55,585 bases of DNA from Halanaerobiales bacterium (GCA_018399995.1 JAGYMU010000005.1:1-55585); one strand, 5' to 3'; shown: positions 29,786-40,793, numbered from the stretch's first letter. Notes: generated by a model from the letters alone, not told the origin. A program made the numbers and translations.

Positions 29786-31117
29786 ATGAATAAAAATAAA
29801 TATTATTTTATTATAACATATGGATGTCAGATGAACGAACATGATTCCGAGAAGGTAGCTGGCATGTTAGAGGAGATGGGTTATAAACCAACCACTGAAC
29901 TAAAAAAAGCTGATTTTATATTTTTAAACACCTGTACAGTCAGAAAAAATGCGGAATTGAAGGTATACGGAAAAATTGGATCCTTAAAACAATTAAAACG
30001 AAAAAATCCAGATTTAGTTATTGCAGTTGGGGGTTGTATGATGCAGGTTTCAGAACCTGTAGATAAAATTAAAAAGAAATTTCCCCAGGTTGATCTGGTA
30101 ATCGGCACCCATAATCTGCATAAACTACCTGAACTACTCAATCAAATAAAAAATAATGATCAGAGAATAATCACGGTCTGGGACCAAGAAAAAGGAATAA
30201 TACCTGATCTCCCTTCAGTACGTCAAAGTAAATTTAAAGCATGGGTCACTATCATGCAGGGCTGTGACAATTACTGTTCCTACTGCATAGTACCTTATGT
30301 ACGGGGGCGGGAAAGAAGTAGGCTTAAAAAAGAGATCATTACTGAGGTAAAAAATCTCGTAGCTGATGGTGTAGTCGAAATAACACTTCTAGGGCAAAAT
30401 GTAAATTCATATGCACATGATCTTAACCAAAACTATGGTTTTGCTGACTTACTGAAAGAACTGGATCAGATAAAAGGACTTAAGCGAATCCGTTATATGA
30501 CATCACATCCCCGTGATTTTGATCTGTCAACAATAAAAACTATTGAAGAAAGTGAAAAAATATGCGAACATTTCCATCTGCCAATTCAATCGGGTAGTAA
30601 TAAGGTGCTTGAAATGATGAATAGAGGATATTCTAAAGAAGACTACCTAAAAATAATCAATCTGATTAATAAATACGTCCCATATAATTCAATTACAACC
30701 GATATTATTGTTGGATTTCCCGGTGAAAGCGAGCAAGATTTTGCTGAAACACTTGATTTAGTAAAAGAAGTTATGTTCGATATGGCCTTTACCTTTAAAT
30801 ATTCTAAACGAAGCGGCACACCGGCTGCAAAGAAAGATAATCAGATACCAGAAGATATTAAAGATAAAAGGTTACAGCAGTTGATGAAAATACAAAACAA
30901 GATCAGTTTAAAAAAGAATCAGAAATTATTAAATAAAACCTTAAAAGTACTTGTGGAGGGGGAAAGCAAAAACAATCCAGAAACCTTTATGGGCCGTTCC
31001 CGAACCAATAAATTAGTTATCTTTCCCAAAAATGAGGGGATAACCGGCAAAATAATAAAAGTAAAAATAGATAAGGCACAGAGCTGGACCCTTTATGGCA
31101 AAATAATACAGACCTAA
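29786..31117 (+). CDS. miaB: tRNA-2-methylthio-N6-dimethylallyladenosine synthase MiaB (start trimmed from 29765)
   Basis: 'YGCQMNEHDSEKVAGML', radical-SAM 'CDNYCSYCIVPYVRGRERSR', 'HLPIQSGSNKVLEMMNRGY'; SD AGAGGAG before 29786. Confidence 0.95.
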   Translation: MNKNKYYFIITYGCQMNEHDSEKVAGMLEEMGYKPTTELKKADFIFLNTCTVRKNAELKVYGKIGSLKQLKRKNPDLVIAVGGCMMQVSEPVDKIKKKFPQVDLVIGTHNLHKLPELLNQIKNNDQRIITVWDQEKGIIPDLPSVRQSKFKAWVTIMQGCDNYCSYCIVPYVRGRERSRLKKEIITEVKNLVADGVVEITLLGQNVNSYAHDLNQNYGFADLLKELDQIKGLKRIRYMTSHPRDFDLSTIKTIEESEKICEHFHLPIQSGSNKVLEMMNRGYSKEDYLKIINLINKYVPYNSITTDIIVGFPGESEQDFAETLDLVKEVMFDMAFTFKYSKRSGTPAAKKDNQIPEDIKDKRLQQLMKIQNKISLKKNQKLLNKTLKVLVEGESKNNPETFMGRSRTNKLVIFPKNEGITGKIIKVKIDKAQSWTLYGKIIQT

Positions 31118-31141
31118 AAGAGCTAATCTTTTAGGTTTTCT
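31113..31141 (+). terminator. Terminator-like hairpin overlapping the miaB stop
   Basis: CCTAAAAGA-GCTAA-TCTTTTAGG-TTTTC. Confidence 0.65.
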
Positions 31142-31213
31142 TTATTAGATAAATTACTTGTGCTATAATAGTTATTAGAATAAATATATATGGTAAATTG
31201 ATGAGGTGGTATT

Positions 31214-33811
31214 TTGTCCAAATTGACCCCGATGATGCAACAGTATCATAAGGTAAAAGAAAACTATCCCGATTCCATTCTTTTTTTTAGGATGGGCGAC
31301 TTTTATGAAATGTTTGAAGAAGATGCTAAATTGGCTGCAAGAACACTAGATATTGCCCTTACTTCCCGTAATAAAGGGGGAGGAGAGAGCACTCCAATGG
31401 CAGGTGTTCCAGCTCATTCAGCAGAATCATATATCGCAGAATTAATCGATAAGGATTATAGTGTAGCCATTTGTGAACAACTGGAAGATCCCAGCCAGGC
31501 TAGTGGCCTTGTCAAAAGAGATGTTATTAGAGTAATCACACCTGGCACGATTATTGAAAATGAAATTCTCGATGCATCTGAAAATAACTTTTTGACCTCC
31601 GCTTTTCAATTTGAAGAAAAGATGGGAATATCCTATGTTGATATTTCAACAGGTGATTTTTTCATTACAGAGATAGACGCAGAAAAAAAAGATAAAATAT
31701 GGGATGAAATAGATCGAATAAAGCCGAGTGAAGTACTGCTTGACAAAGAAATTAAAAAAACAGAAAATTTTTCTTATCTAAAAAAGAAGCTGAAATTCGT
31801 AATAAAAGAAAAGGAAAAGATGGGCTATGAAAAAGCCTATCAGCTCCTTGTTGATCACTTCAATACTCAATCTCTTTCCGGCTTCGGTTGTGAAAACTAT
31901 AAAGCAGGTATAATTGCAGCCGGACAGATTATGGATTTTTTAAAGAATACTCAAAAAAGAACCATCTTTCACATCAATAAATTAAAGAGATATAACATAG
32001 ATGATTACATGGTTTTAGACTATGCCACTAGAAGAAACCTGGAATTGACATCAACGATCAGAGAAAACAAAATTGAAGGCAGTCTTTTAAGTGTAATTGA
32101 TAAGACAACTACTGCAATGGGGTCCCGTTTGATTAAGCGCTGGATTAACCAGCCATTAATTGAAAAGGATAAAATTAACGCCAGATTAAATGCAGTTGAT
32201 GAATTGAGCGATAACTATTTAAAGATGCAGGAGATTAAAGAAAACTTAGAAGAAATATATGACCTGGAGAGAATTCTCAGTAAAATAACCTATGAAAGCG
32301 CCAATGCCAGAGATTTAGCTTTTTTAAGAACTTCGCTAAAAAAACTGCCTAATATTAAAGAATGTATAAAGGAATTTGAAACCGAATATATCAATACCCT
32401 GTATCAAAACTTCGATACATTAAACGATCTATTTAAGTTAATTGATCAATCAATTGTTAAAGAACCACCGGTAACAGTCAGAGAAGGTAATTTGATTAAA
32501 GAAGATTACAATGAAGAATTAGATGAATTAAGATCATTAAGAGATGAAGGAAAAAATTGGATAACAAATCTTCAAAAAGAGGAAAGAAAAAGAACAAATA
32601 TTTCTTCTCTTAAGGTCGGTTTTAATAAAATATTTGGCTACTATATTGAGGTAACCAATGCTAATTTAGATAAGGTTCCTGATAATTATGAGAGGAAGCA
32701 GACCTTATCCAATAGTGAAAGATATATTACACCTGAACTAAAAGAAAAAGAAGCTAAGATTTTGGGGGCTGAAGAGAAAATAAATGATCTAGAATATCAG
32801 CTATTTGTAGGGCTTAGAAATGAAATCTCTAAAAATATTAAAAGGATCAAAGAAACTGCAACTATTATCAGTAAAATAGATGTGGTACTTTCTTTAGGTA
32901 TCGTTGCTATTGAAAATAATTACTGCAAACCCGAGATTAATAATTCCAAAAAAATAGATATCAAAAACGGACGACACCCTGTTGTGGAAAATATGGTCTC
33001 AGATCGATTTGTACCTAATGATTGTTTTTTGGACAATCAAGACAAACGATTTTTAATTATTACCGGACCTAATATGTCCGGTAAATCAACCTATATGAGG
33101 CAGGTTGCCCTTATCATATTACTTGCCCAAATTGGTAGTTTTATACCCGCAAAAAGGGCCTCTATAGGCCTTGTAGATAGGATTTTTACCAGAGTTGGGG
33201 CCAGTGATGATCTGACAACAGGACAGAGTACATTTATGGTTGAAATGAATGAAGTATCAAATATCGTCAATAATGCTACAAAAAACAGTTTGATCATCTT
33301 AGATGAAGTGGGCCGAGGAACTTCCACTTATGATGGTTTAAGCATTGCCTGGGCTGTTACAGAATATATTAATGATCCTAAAAAAATAGGGGCCCGAACC
33401 TTATTTGCTACTCACTACCATGAGCTGACTGATCTGGAAAATCAGTATAAGGGTATAAAAAATTACAATGTACTAGTCGAGGAAGATGAAAAGGGAGTAC
33501 ACTTTTTATATAAGATAATACCAGGCCAGGCAGATCAAAGTTATGGAATAGAGGTGGCAAGATTAGCTGGTATTCCTCAGGAGATAATCATAAATGCTGA
33601 ACGCCTTTTAAAAAAATTAGAAAATCAGGAAAACCAAAATAAGCCAAAGAATATAAACCCTGATAAAAAAGAAATCCGACAATTGGAACTGTTTAAGACA
33701 GAAAGTGAACTTGAAAAAAAGATAAAAGACTTTGATATCTTAGAAGTTTCACCTATGGAAGCGATGAATTTCTTATATGAAATAAAAAAAGACATAGATG
33801 AGGAAGATTAA
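31214..33811 (+). CDS. mutS: DNA mismatch repair protein MutS
   Basis: 'TPMMQQYHKVKENYPDSILFFRMGDFYEMFEEDA', 'ITGPNMSGKSTYMRQVALI', 'LDEVGRGTSTYDGLSIAWA'. Confidence 0.97.
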   Translation: MSKLTPMMQQYHKVKENYPDSILFFRMGDFYEMFEEDAKLAARTLDIALTSRNKGGGESTPMAGVPAHSAESYIAELIDKDYSVAICEQLEDPSQASGLVKRDVIRVITPGTIIENEILDASENNFLTSAFQFEEKMGISYVDISTGDFFITEIDAEKKDKIWDEIDRIKPSEVLLDKEIKKTENFSYLKKKLKFVIKEKEKMGYEKAYQLLVDHFNTQSLSGFGCENYKAGIIAAGQIMDFLKNTQKRTIFHINKLKRYNIDDYMVLDYATRRNLELTSTIRENKIEGSLLSVIDKTTTAMGSRLIKRWINQPLIEKDKINARLNAVDELSDNYLKMQEIKENLEEIYDLERILSKITYESANARDLAFLRTSLKKLPNIKECIKEFETEYINTLYQNFDTLNDLFKLIDQSIVKEPPVTVREGNLIKEDYNEELDELRSLRDEGKNWITNLQKEERKRTNISSLKVGFNKIFGYYIEVTNANLDKVPDNYERKQTLSNSERYITPELKEKEAKILGAEEKINDLEYQLFVGLRNEISKNIKRIKETATIISKIDVVLSLGIVAIENNYCKPEINNSKKIDIKNGRHPVVENMVSDRFVPNDCFLDNQDKRFLIITGPNMSGKSTYMRQVALIILLAQIGSFIPAKRASIGLVDRIFTRVGASDDLTTGQSTFMVEMNEVSNIVNNATKNSLIILDEVGRGTSTYDGLSIAWAVTEYINDPKKIGARTLFATHYHELTDLENQYKGIKNYNVLVEEDEKGVHFLYKIIPGQADQSYGIEVARLAGIPQEIIINAERLLKKLENQENQNKPKNINPDKKEIRQLELFKTESELEKKIKDFDILEVSPMEAMNFLYEIKKDIDEED

Positions 33812-33813
33812 AG

Positions 33814-35613
33814 ATGAATGATATTATTCAACTATCTGAAACGGTTGCCAATCAAATATCAGCCGGAGAGGTCATAGAAAGACCGGCTTCTGTGGTCAAA
33901 GAATTGATAGAAAACTCCATTGATGCAGATAGTGATCATATAACTGTAAGAATTAAAGATGGAGGCAAAAAAAAGATACAGGTCATAGATAACGGTAAAG
34001 GCATAAAACCAGATCAGATTGAATTAGCTTTTGCGCGCTATACAACGAGTAAAATAGAGAACGCCGATGATCTTTTTTCTTTATCCTCACTTGGCTTTAG
34101 AGGAGAAGCATTGGCCTCAATAGCCTCTATTGCAAAAATAGAGGTAATCAGCCGCCACCAGGATGAAGTCAAGGCTAAAAAGCTGATTATTGAAGGGGGA
34201 GAAGTAAAAGAAAACACCACAATAGGCGCCCCTATTGGAACTGATATAACGGTTACTGATATCTTTTTTAACACACCAGCCCGTTATAAATATATGAAGA
34301 CAACCAGGACTGAATTCCGTCATATAAGTAATATCTTGAATAAAGAAGTTATATCTTTTCCCAATATTAACTTTAAATTCAGCCATGATGGAAAAAAACT
34401 TCTAGACACCCCCGGTAACGGTAAGGTTAAGGACACGATATACAGCGTCTTCGGTAAGGAAATGACCGATAATCTACTTTATATAGAACATGAAGAGCAG
34501 TTTGTAAAAATACAGGGTTATATCGCTCACCCCTCTTATAATCGTTCTTCACGTATTCATCAATATTTTTATGCGAATGGGCGTTCTGTGGAAAGTAATT
34601 TACTGGCTAAAGCACTGGAAAACGGCTTTCAGGGCTATATAGATAAAAATAAAAATCCGGTCGCTTTTATCTTTATTAAGTTAAATCCTATTTTAGTTGA
34701 TGTTAATGTACATCCTACAAAAAGAAGGGTTAAATTCAGCCGCTATAATACAATTATGGAGGTCTTAAAAAAAGCGATTAAAACAAAATTGAATTCTATT
34801 AATACGGTGAAAAAAATTAGATTTAATGAAACAAAATCTGATTTTAATAACAATAAATCAAAATACGAATCTTTTAAAAAACAAGAAGATAAGCAAGATA
34901 ACAAAGGCAAATATAAAAAAGAACAGTTATTTAAGGAAACAAAATCGGGTAGTTATAGAGATCAGAAGCCAAGAACTGTTATTAAAAACTACCAAAACAA
35001 GCGTGATGAAATAGATTTAGACTTAGAATTTGACTTAAAAATTACTAAGATATTCGGCCAGCTCTATAATACCTATATTATGTGCGAATCAGAGGAAGGA
35101 CTCTATCTAGTAGACCAGCATAATGCCCATGAAAAGATAATATATAATAAGCTCTTAGATAAAATTAATGATAATCAAAATATAGATACTCAATCACTGC
35201 TGACTCCGATTAATATTGAGCTCAGTAATACTGAAATGGATATATTAATGAAACATCAATCTGTGTTTGCAGATCTCGGTATATATTATGAACAGTTTGG
35301 AACAAAGAGTATTATTGTTAATGAAATACCTGTATATCTTAAGGACGAAAATCAAAAAAATATAATTAAAGGTATCATAGATGAAATCATTACTAAAAAT
35401 AAAAATATAAATAAAGCAAAATTGATAGAAGAAAGCTTAAAGTATATGGCCTGTAGGGCTGCTGTTAAAGCAGGCAATCAATTAAATAATGACCAGATAT
35501 CCTATATAGTTAATAACCTATTTAAACTTGATAATTATGATCGTTGCCCTCATGGAAGGCCGATTTTGCTAATTTTATCTAAAGATGAAATTAAAAAGGA
35601 GATAGGTAGATAA
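33814..35613 (+). CDS. mutL: DNA mismatch repair protein MutL
   Basis: 'IAAGEVI'-type 'NQISAGEVIERPASVVKELIENSIDAD', 'GFRGEALASIASI', 'DQHNAHEKIIY'. Confidence 0.97.
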   Translation: MNDIIQLSETVANQISAGEVIERPASVVKELIENSIDADSDHITVRIKDGGKKKIQVIDNGKGIKPDQIELAFARYTTSKIENADDLFSLSSLGFRGEALASIASIAKIEVISRHQDEVKAKKLIIEGGEVKENTTIGAPIGTDITVTDIFFNTPARYKYMKTTRTEFRHISNILNKEVISFPNINFKFSHDGKKLLDTPGNGKVKDTIYSVFGKEMTDNLLYIEHEEQFVKIQGYIAHPSYNRSSRIHQYFYANGRSVESNLLAKALENGFQGYIDKNKNPVAFIFIKLNPILVDVNVHPTKRRVKFSRYNTIMEVLKKAIKTKLNSINTVKKIRFNETKSDFNNNKSKYESFKKQEDKQDNKGKYKKEQLFKETKSGSYRDQKPRTVIKNYQNKRDEIDLDLEFDLKITKIFGQLYNTYIMCESEEGLYLVDQHNAHEKIIYNKLLDKINDNQNIDTQSLLTPINIELSNTEMDILMKHQSVFADLGIYYEQFGTKSIIVNEIPVYLKDENQKNIIKGIIDEIITKNKNINKAKLIEESLKYMACRAAVKAGNQLNNDQISYIVNNLFKLDNYDRCPHGRPILLILSKDEIKKEIGR

Positions 35614-36557
35614 TGACCTATGAATTTGATAAGATTGTGACAATTTTAGGCCCTACTGCTGCTGGAAAAACCGAACTCTCCTTAAAGATTGCTGAGAAAT
35701 ATAGGGCTGAAATCATTTCTGCTGACTCCATGCAAATATATAAGGAAATGGATATTGGGACAGCTAAAACAAGTAAAGAGATACTAAATAGGGTTAAACA
35801 CCATCAAATCGATATAATCAAAGCAGATCAAGACTATTCAGTTGCTGATTATCAAAAGGATGTAGACCCTATAATAGAGGATATCTTTAAAATAGGTAAA
35901 CTTCCCCTTTTAGTAGGAGGCACAGGCCTTTATATCAATGCTGTATTAAAAGGATTTACTCTGCCTAAAATGAAACCGGATGAGGTATTAAGGCGTAAAC
36001 TGAGACAGAAAGCTGAAGAGAAAGGCAATGAATACATACATGATAAATTAAAAAAAATAGATCCGAAATTAGCCGATAAATTGCATACAAATGATCTAAG
36101 GAGGGTAATTAGGGGTATTGAAATATATAAATTAACCGGCCATACCAAGACATATTATAAAGAGAAACAAAAAAAGTCACCCCCCAGATATAGATCTATT
36201 AAAATTGGTCTTACTAGAAATCGTAAGCAATTATATGATAAAATAAATAAAAGAGTAGATTTGATGATTAAGGAGGGGCTGATCAAAGAAGCGAAATATA
36301 TTTATAATAAGTATGATCTTGATAAAAAATCAACTGCCCGCCAGGCTATTGGATATAAGGAACTATTTAATTACTTTGAAGGTCAATATGAACTAAATGA
36401 AGCCATCCGACTGATAAAAAGAAATACCCGCAGATATGCCAAAAGACAATTGAGCTTTTTTAAAAGGGATAAAACTATAAAATGGTATAATCTTTCTAAA
36501 CTAAAAAATAATGAATTATTTCAAAAAGTTTACTGTTATCTGCAAAAAAATCTTTAA
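35613..36557 (+). CDS. miaA: tRNA dimethylallyltransferase MiaA
   Basis: 'ILGPTAAGKTELSLKIAEKY', 'ISADSMQIYKEMDIGTAK', 'LVGGTGLYINAVLKG'. Confidence 0.96.
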   Translation: MTYEFDKIVTILGPTAAGKTELSLKIAEKYRAEIISADSMQIYKEMDIGTAKTSKEILNRVKHHQIDIIKADQDYSVADYQKDVDPIIEDIFKIGKLPLLVGGTGLYINAVLKGFTLPKMKPDEVLRRKLRQKAEEKGNEYIHDKLKKIDPKLADKLHTNDLRRVIRGIEIYKLTGHTKTYYKEKQKKSPPRYRSIKIGLTRNRKQLYDKINKRVDLMIKEGLIKEAKYIYNKYDLDKKSTARQAIGYKELFNYFEGQYELNEAIRLIKRNTRRYAKRQLSFFKRDKTIKWYNLSKLKNNELFQKVYCYLQKNL

Positions 36558-36574
36558 CTAAAAGGAGGAAAATC

Positions 36575-36820
36575 ATGAAAAGCAAATTTAATATTCAGGA
36601 TACAATCCTTAATCATATCAGGAAAAATAGTATTATGGTAAAAATATACTTAATGAATGGAGTCCAGTTAAGTGGTCAGGTGATTGGTTTTGATGATTTC
36701 ACAATTCTACTTGAGGTAGAAAATGACCTAAAGGTTATCTACAAACATGCCGTTTCTACGATAGAAACAAAGAAAAATATCAAAGATGTGATATTTAAAA
36801 ATAATAAGGGTAAAGACTAA
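36575..36820 (+). CDS. hfq: RNA chaperone Hfq
   Basis: 'IQDTILNHIRKNSIMVKIYLMNGVQLSGQVIGFDDFTILLE...YKHAVSTI'; directly after miaA. Confidence 0.95.
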   Translation: MKSKFNIQDTILNHIRKNSIMVKIYLMNGVQLSGQVIGFDDFTILLEVENDLKVIYKHAVSTIETKKNIKDVIFKNNKGKD

Positions 36821-37692
36821 TGAAATTACAATTTTTAAAGATGCATGGCCTGGGTAATGACTTTATAATGATCAATGGGCTTGTTCAAAAAAATATGGAT
36901 AATAATAATCAAGAACTAATTAAAATGTTATGTGATAGGCATTTTGGTATTGGTGCTGATGGAGTAATCTTTATTTTAAAAGCCCAACAAAAAGAAGCTG
37001 ACTTTAAGATGAGAATATTTAACCAAGATGGCAGTGAAGCTGAGATGTGTGGCAATGGAATCCGCTGTCTTACCCATTATTTAAGATTAAATAACTTAAC
37101 AGACAAAAATAAGCTCGTAATTGAAACATTGGCCGGTTTAATCAAACCGGAAATACTGACATACAATAAAGAGCAAAGTACTGTAAAGGTTAATATGGGT
37201 CAGGCTGACTTTTCATTAAATAAACTGGCCATTAACAAAAAATTATTAAAAAGTAAGATAGATAAATTGTCCGATTATCCACTAAAAATAGCCGGTAAAA
37301 AATATTTATTAAACGGGGTTTCTATGGGTAACCCACATGCAGTGATTTTTGTAAATACCCTCAATAATATTGATTTAGAAAATGTTGGTCCATTAATAGA
37401 AAACCATCCACTATTTTCAAAGGCAATCAATGTGGAATTTGTTAAAATTATTGGTGAAAATGAATTAGATGTTATTGTCTGGGAACGAGGAGCAGGTGCA
37501 ACTTTAGCCTGTGGTACAGGGGCTTGTGCAGTTGCTGCAGTCAGTTTAGATCAAAATAGAGTAAATAATGATCTTAGATTAAATTTACCAGGAGGTCCCC
37601 TTAAAATATATAAAAATGATCATGGTGAAATGATGATGACAGGGCCTTCAACCTTTGTTTATAAGGGTGAGATTAAAACAGGAGGAATTTAA
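36820..37692 (+). CDS. dapF: Diaminopimelate epimerase
   Basis: 'MHGLGNDFIMI', 'MCGNGIRCL', 'GAGATLACGTGACAVAAV'. Confidence 0.96.
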   Translation: MKLQFLKMHGLGNDFIMINGLVQKNMDNNNQELIKMLCDRHFGIGADGVIFILKAQQKEADFKMRIFNQDGSEAEMCGNGIRCLTHYLRLNNLTDKNKLVIETLAGLIKPEILTYNKEQSTVKVNMGQADFSLNKLAINKKLLKSKIDKLSDYPLKIAGKKYLLNGVSMGNPHAVIFVNTLNNIDLENVGPLIENHPLFSKAINVEFVKIIGENELDVIVWERGAGATLACGTGACAVAAVSLDQNRVNNDLRLNLPGGPLKIYKNDHGEMMMTGPSTFVYKGEIKTGGI

Positions 37693-37694
37693 TT

Positions 37695-38867
37695 ATGGAA
37701 AATTCAAATCGCATAAAAAATTTGCCACCTTATTTGTTTGCTGAAATAGATAAGATGATCAATAAGGCAAAATCAGAGGGAATGGATGTAATAAATTTTG
37801 GGATCGGTGATCCAGATCAACCGACTCCACAAAACATTGTAAACAAAATGAGAGAAGCTGTCCAGGACCCCACAACACACAGCTATCCTTCCTATGAAGG
37901 ACTAGTTGAATATAGGAAAGCCGTAAGTAACTATTATAAAGATAGGTTCGATGTAGATCTAGAGCCAAATACAGAAGTGGTTTCACTAATAGGCTCGAAA
38001 GAAGGTATAGCTCATCTACCTTTATGTTATATCAACCCAGGCGATTGTGCTTTAATTCCAGATCCAGGATACCCGGTCTATAAGACAAGTATACTTCTCG
38101 CAGATGGTAATACTATTATGATTCCTCTTAAAAAAGAGAACGAATTTTTACCTGATCTTGCAAAGATCGAAGTAGAATCTGCTGAAAAAGCAAAAATTTT
38201 CTTTTTAAATTATCCCAACAATCCAACCAGTGCTGTAGCCAACCTCGATTTTTTTAAAGAAGTTATTGCTTTTGCCAAAAAATATAATATTATAATTGCC
38301 CATGATGCAGCCTATACCGATATCTATTTAGACAAAAATGCCCCACATAGTATCCTGGAAGTAGAAGGGGCAAAAGATGTAGCAGTGGAATTTAATTCTT
38401 TATCAAAACCCTTTAATATGACAGGCTGGAGAATAGGATGGGCCTGTGGTAACAAGGATGTAATAGAATCATTAGGACGCTTAAAAACAAATATTGATTC
38501 TGGAATATTTGAAGCAATCCAATATGCCGGAATAGAAGCATTATCTAATTCTAAAAAAAGTATTATAGAAATGAGAAAACTATATAAAAAAAGAAGAGAT
38601 TTGATAGTAGATGGTTTAACAAAATTGGGTTGGAATATAAAGGCCAATAAAGCCACCTTCTACCTATGGGTAGAGGTTTTAGAAGATTTAACATCATCTG
38701 AGTTTTCCAAAAAGCTGTTTAAGAAAACCGGGGTTTTCTTTACACCCGGAATTGGCTGGGGAGATTATGGAGAAAATTATCTAAGAATTGCTCTAACAGT
38801 TAATTCTGATAGGATCAAAGAGGCAATAAAGAGAATTGAAGAAAGCAACTTTATTTACAATAATTAA
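37695..38867 (+). CDS. dapL: LL-diaminopimelate aminotransferase
   Basis: Class I aminotransferase motifs 'NPGDCALIPDPGYPVY', 'NYPNNPTSAVA', 'SLSKPFNMTGWRIG'; follows dapF. Confidence 0.9.
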   Translation: MENSNRIKNLPPYLFAEIDKMINKAKSEGMDVINFGIGDPDQPTPQNIVNKMREAVQDPTTHSYPSYEGLVEYRKAVSNYYKDRFDVDLEPNTEVVSLIGSKEGIAHLPLCYINPGDCALIPDPGYPVYKTSILLADGNTIMIPLKKENEFLPDLAKIEVESAEKAKIFFLNYPNNPTSAVANLDFFKEVIAFAKKYNIIIAHDAAYTDIYLDKNAPHSILEVEGAKDVAVEFNSLSKPFNMTGWRIGWACGNKDVIESLGRLKTNIDSGIFEAIQYAGIEALSNSKKSIIEMRKLYKKRRDLIVDGLTKLGWNIKANKATFYLWVEVLEDLTSSEFSKKLFKKTGVFFTPGIGWGDYGENYLRIALTVNSDRIKEAIKRIEESNFIYNN

Positions 38868-38869
38868 AA

Positions 38870-39505
38870 ATGAGGTTGATTAAAATTTTTAAAAAAAGTA
38901 ATAAAATTATTTATATGATTATTTTAATATTACTTGCAACAACTTCTTTATCCCAGGCGGTTGAAGTGCCTAATTGGCAGGATATGAAGGATGAAAATAA
39001 TCATATAGTATCAAAAAATCCAAATAATATTATGGCTAATTATAATTTAGCAATAGCTATGGTCAATTTGGGAGAAATAAAAAGCTTCTATAAAATGATA
39101 GATGATTTTGGAGATAATTTTGATCTAGATGAATTCATCAATATATTGGAACCATATTTAAAGGCACAAACTAAAATACCTGATGATATTTTATTTTTAA
39201 ATTATGCTGCATTTTATGGTGTAATTACAGAAGACTACCATTTTGCTGCAAAATACTTCAAAAAAATCCTAAATTTAACTCCTGAAAACTATAATATACG
39301 TAATTTTTTAGCCGCAGTTCATTTAGAGCTTAAAAACTATAATTCTGCCTTAATAGAAGCAAATAGAGCCATAGAAAGTAAAAACAATAAATTTTCCCAC
39401 CTTATTTTAGGTGTTATTCATTATGAACAAGGTAATATGATAAAGGCATTTAAAGAGTTTTCTCAAACCGGTACTCTGGGAACAATATTCATAAATAATA
39501 ACTAG
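38870..39505 (+). CDS. Exported/anchored TPR-repeat protein
   Basis: N-terminal hydrophobic segment; 'AAKYFKKILNLTPENYNIRNFLAAVHLELKNYNSALIEANRAIE'. Confidence 0.7.
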   Translation: MRLIKIFKKSNKIIYMIILILLATTSLSQAVEVPNWQDMKDENNHIVSKNPNNIMANYNLAIAMVNLGEIKSFYKMIDDFGDNFDLDEFINILEPYLKAQTKIPDDILFLNYAAFYGVITEDYHFAAKYFKKILNLTPENYNIRNFLAAVHLELKNYNSALIEANRAIESKNNKFSHLILGVIHYEQGNMIKAFKEFSQTGTLGTIFINNN

Positions 39506-39520
39506 ATGGGAGATAATACA

Positions 39521-40141
39521 ATGATTTTTGATAAGAACGGTAATATCAATGATAGTCTCTTTAACTACCCTCTAGATAATTATGCAAAATTTAAAGAAAA
39601 AGTCTTATCTTGTAATCGTTGTAAACTACGCAGTACATGTAAACAGGTAGTTATGGGGGAAGGTTCATTAGATCATAAAATAATGCTTATAGGAGAAGGT
39701 CCTGGCTATAATGAGGATCAAAAAGGCAAACCTTTTATAGGTAAGGCCGGGAGATTACTGGATAAAATATTAGATTCTGTAAATATTAAAAGAGAGGATA
39801 TTTATATTACAAATATCGTAAAATGCAGGCCACCTGATAATAGGAACCCCTCCCAACAGGAGATGGATGCCTGTTCATCCATTTTGAAAACTGAAATAAA
39901 ATACATAAATCCTAAAGTAATAGTACCTTTAGGATCTGTAGCTTTAAAATATTTAGTTGGCTCTGATAAAAAAATTACCAGAGACAGGGGTAATTGGTTT
40001 AATAAAGGTGAAATATATTTCTTACCAACTTTCCATCCCGCCTACCTACTTAGAAACGCCAGGATGAAAAAACCTGTCTGGGAGGATTTTATGAAAATTA
40101 AAAAATCAATGGAGAGAATAGAAGAGCTCTATGATGTTTAA
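39521..40141 (+). CDS. Uracil-DNA glycosylase, family 4 type (start trimmed from 39506)
   Basis: Four-Cys pattern 'CNRCKLRSTCKQVVMGEG', 'IGEGPGYNEDQKGKPFIGKAGRLLDKIL', 'TNIVKCRPPDNRNP', 'TFHPAYLLRN'. Confidence 0.92.
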   Translation: MIFDKNGNINDSLFNYPLDNYAKFKEKVLSCNRCKLRSTCKQVVMGEGSLDHKIMLIGEGPGYNEDQKGKPFIGKAGRLLDKILDSVNIKREDIYITNIVKCRPPDNRNPSQQEMDACSSILKTEIKYINPKVIVPLGSVALKYLVGSDKKITRDRGNWFNKGEIYFLPTFHPAYLLRNARMKKPVWEDFMKIKKSMERIEELYDV

Positions 40142-40148
40142 ACTTCTT

Positions 40149-40793
40149 TTAATCAAAATTACGGAATAATCCCACAACTTTACCCATTAGTTTTACATTT
40201 TTCACTAATATGGAATCATAATTTGGATTCTCAGGTTTCAACTCTACATAATCATTCCTCTTATAAAATCTTTTAACAGTAGCCCTATTATCAATTAGGG
40301 CTATTACTATTTCACCATTATTGGCAGTTCCCTGCTGCTGTGCAATAACATAATCTCCGTCATTGATACCTGCATTTTTCATGCTCTCACCATCTATTTC
40401 CAGCATAAATAGTTGTTTTCCCTTTATCTTTATAAAACTGGTTGGAACCGGAAAATAATCCTCAATATTCTCTTCTGCTAAAACAGGTATACCGGCTGTT
40501 ACCCTTCCTACAATGGGAATATATATCATTTCTTTTTCAAATTGTTCTTTGAATTCTTTTTCATCTTTATGCTTATCCAAAATTTCTATAGCTCTTGGCT
40601 TAGATGGATCTCTCCTTATATATTCTAAATTTTCCAATGTTTTTAAATGGTTATGTACTGAAGCTGGTGACTTTAAACCTACAGCTCTGCCTATTTCTCT
40701 TACAGAGGGAGGATAACCCTTGTTATCTATCTCATTAATAATAAAAAGATATATTTCCTTTTGCCTCTGGCTTAACTCACTCAAATCTGCCAT
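40149..40793 (-). CDS. lexA: LexA repressor
   Basis: 'SQRQKEIYLFIINEIDNKGYPPSVREIGRAVGLKSPASVHNHLKTLE', Ala-Gly cleavage site 'VTAGIP', 'GESMKNAGI'. Confidence 0.96.
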   Translation of the reverse strand: MADLSELSQRQKEIYLFIINEIDNKGYPPSVREIGRAVGLKSPASVHNHLKTLENLEYIRRDPSKPRAIEILDKHKDEKEFKEQFEKEMIYIPIVGRVTAGIPVLAEENIEDYFPVPTSFIKIKGKQLFMLEIDGESMKNAGINDGDYVIAQQQGTANNGEIVIALIDNRATVKRFYKRNDYVELKPENPNYDSILVKNVKLMGKVVGLFRNFD

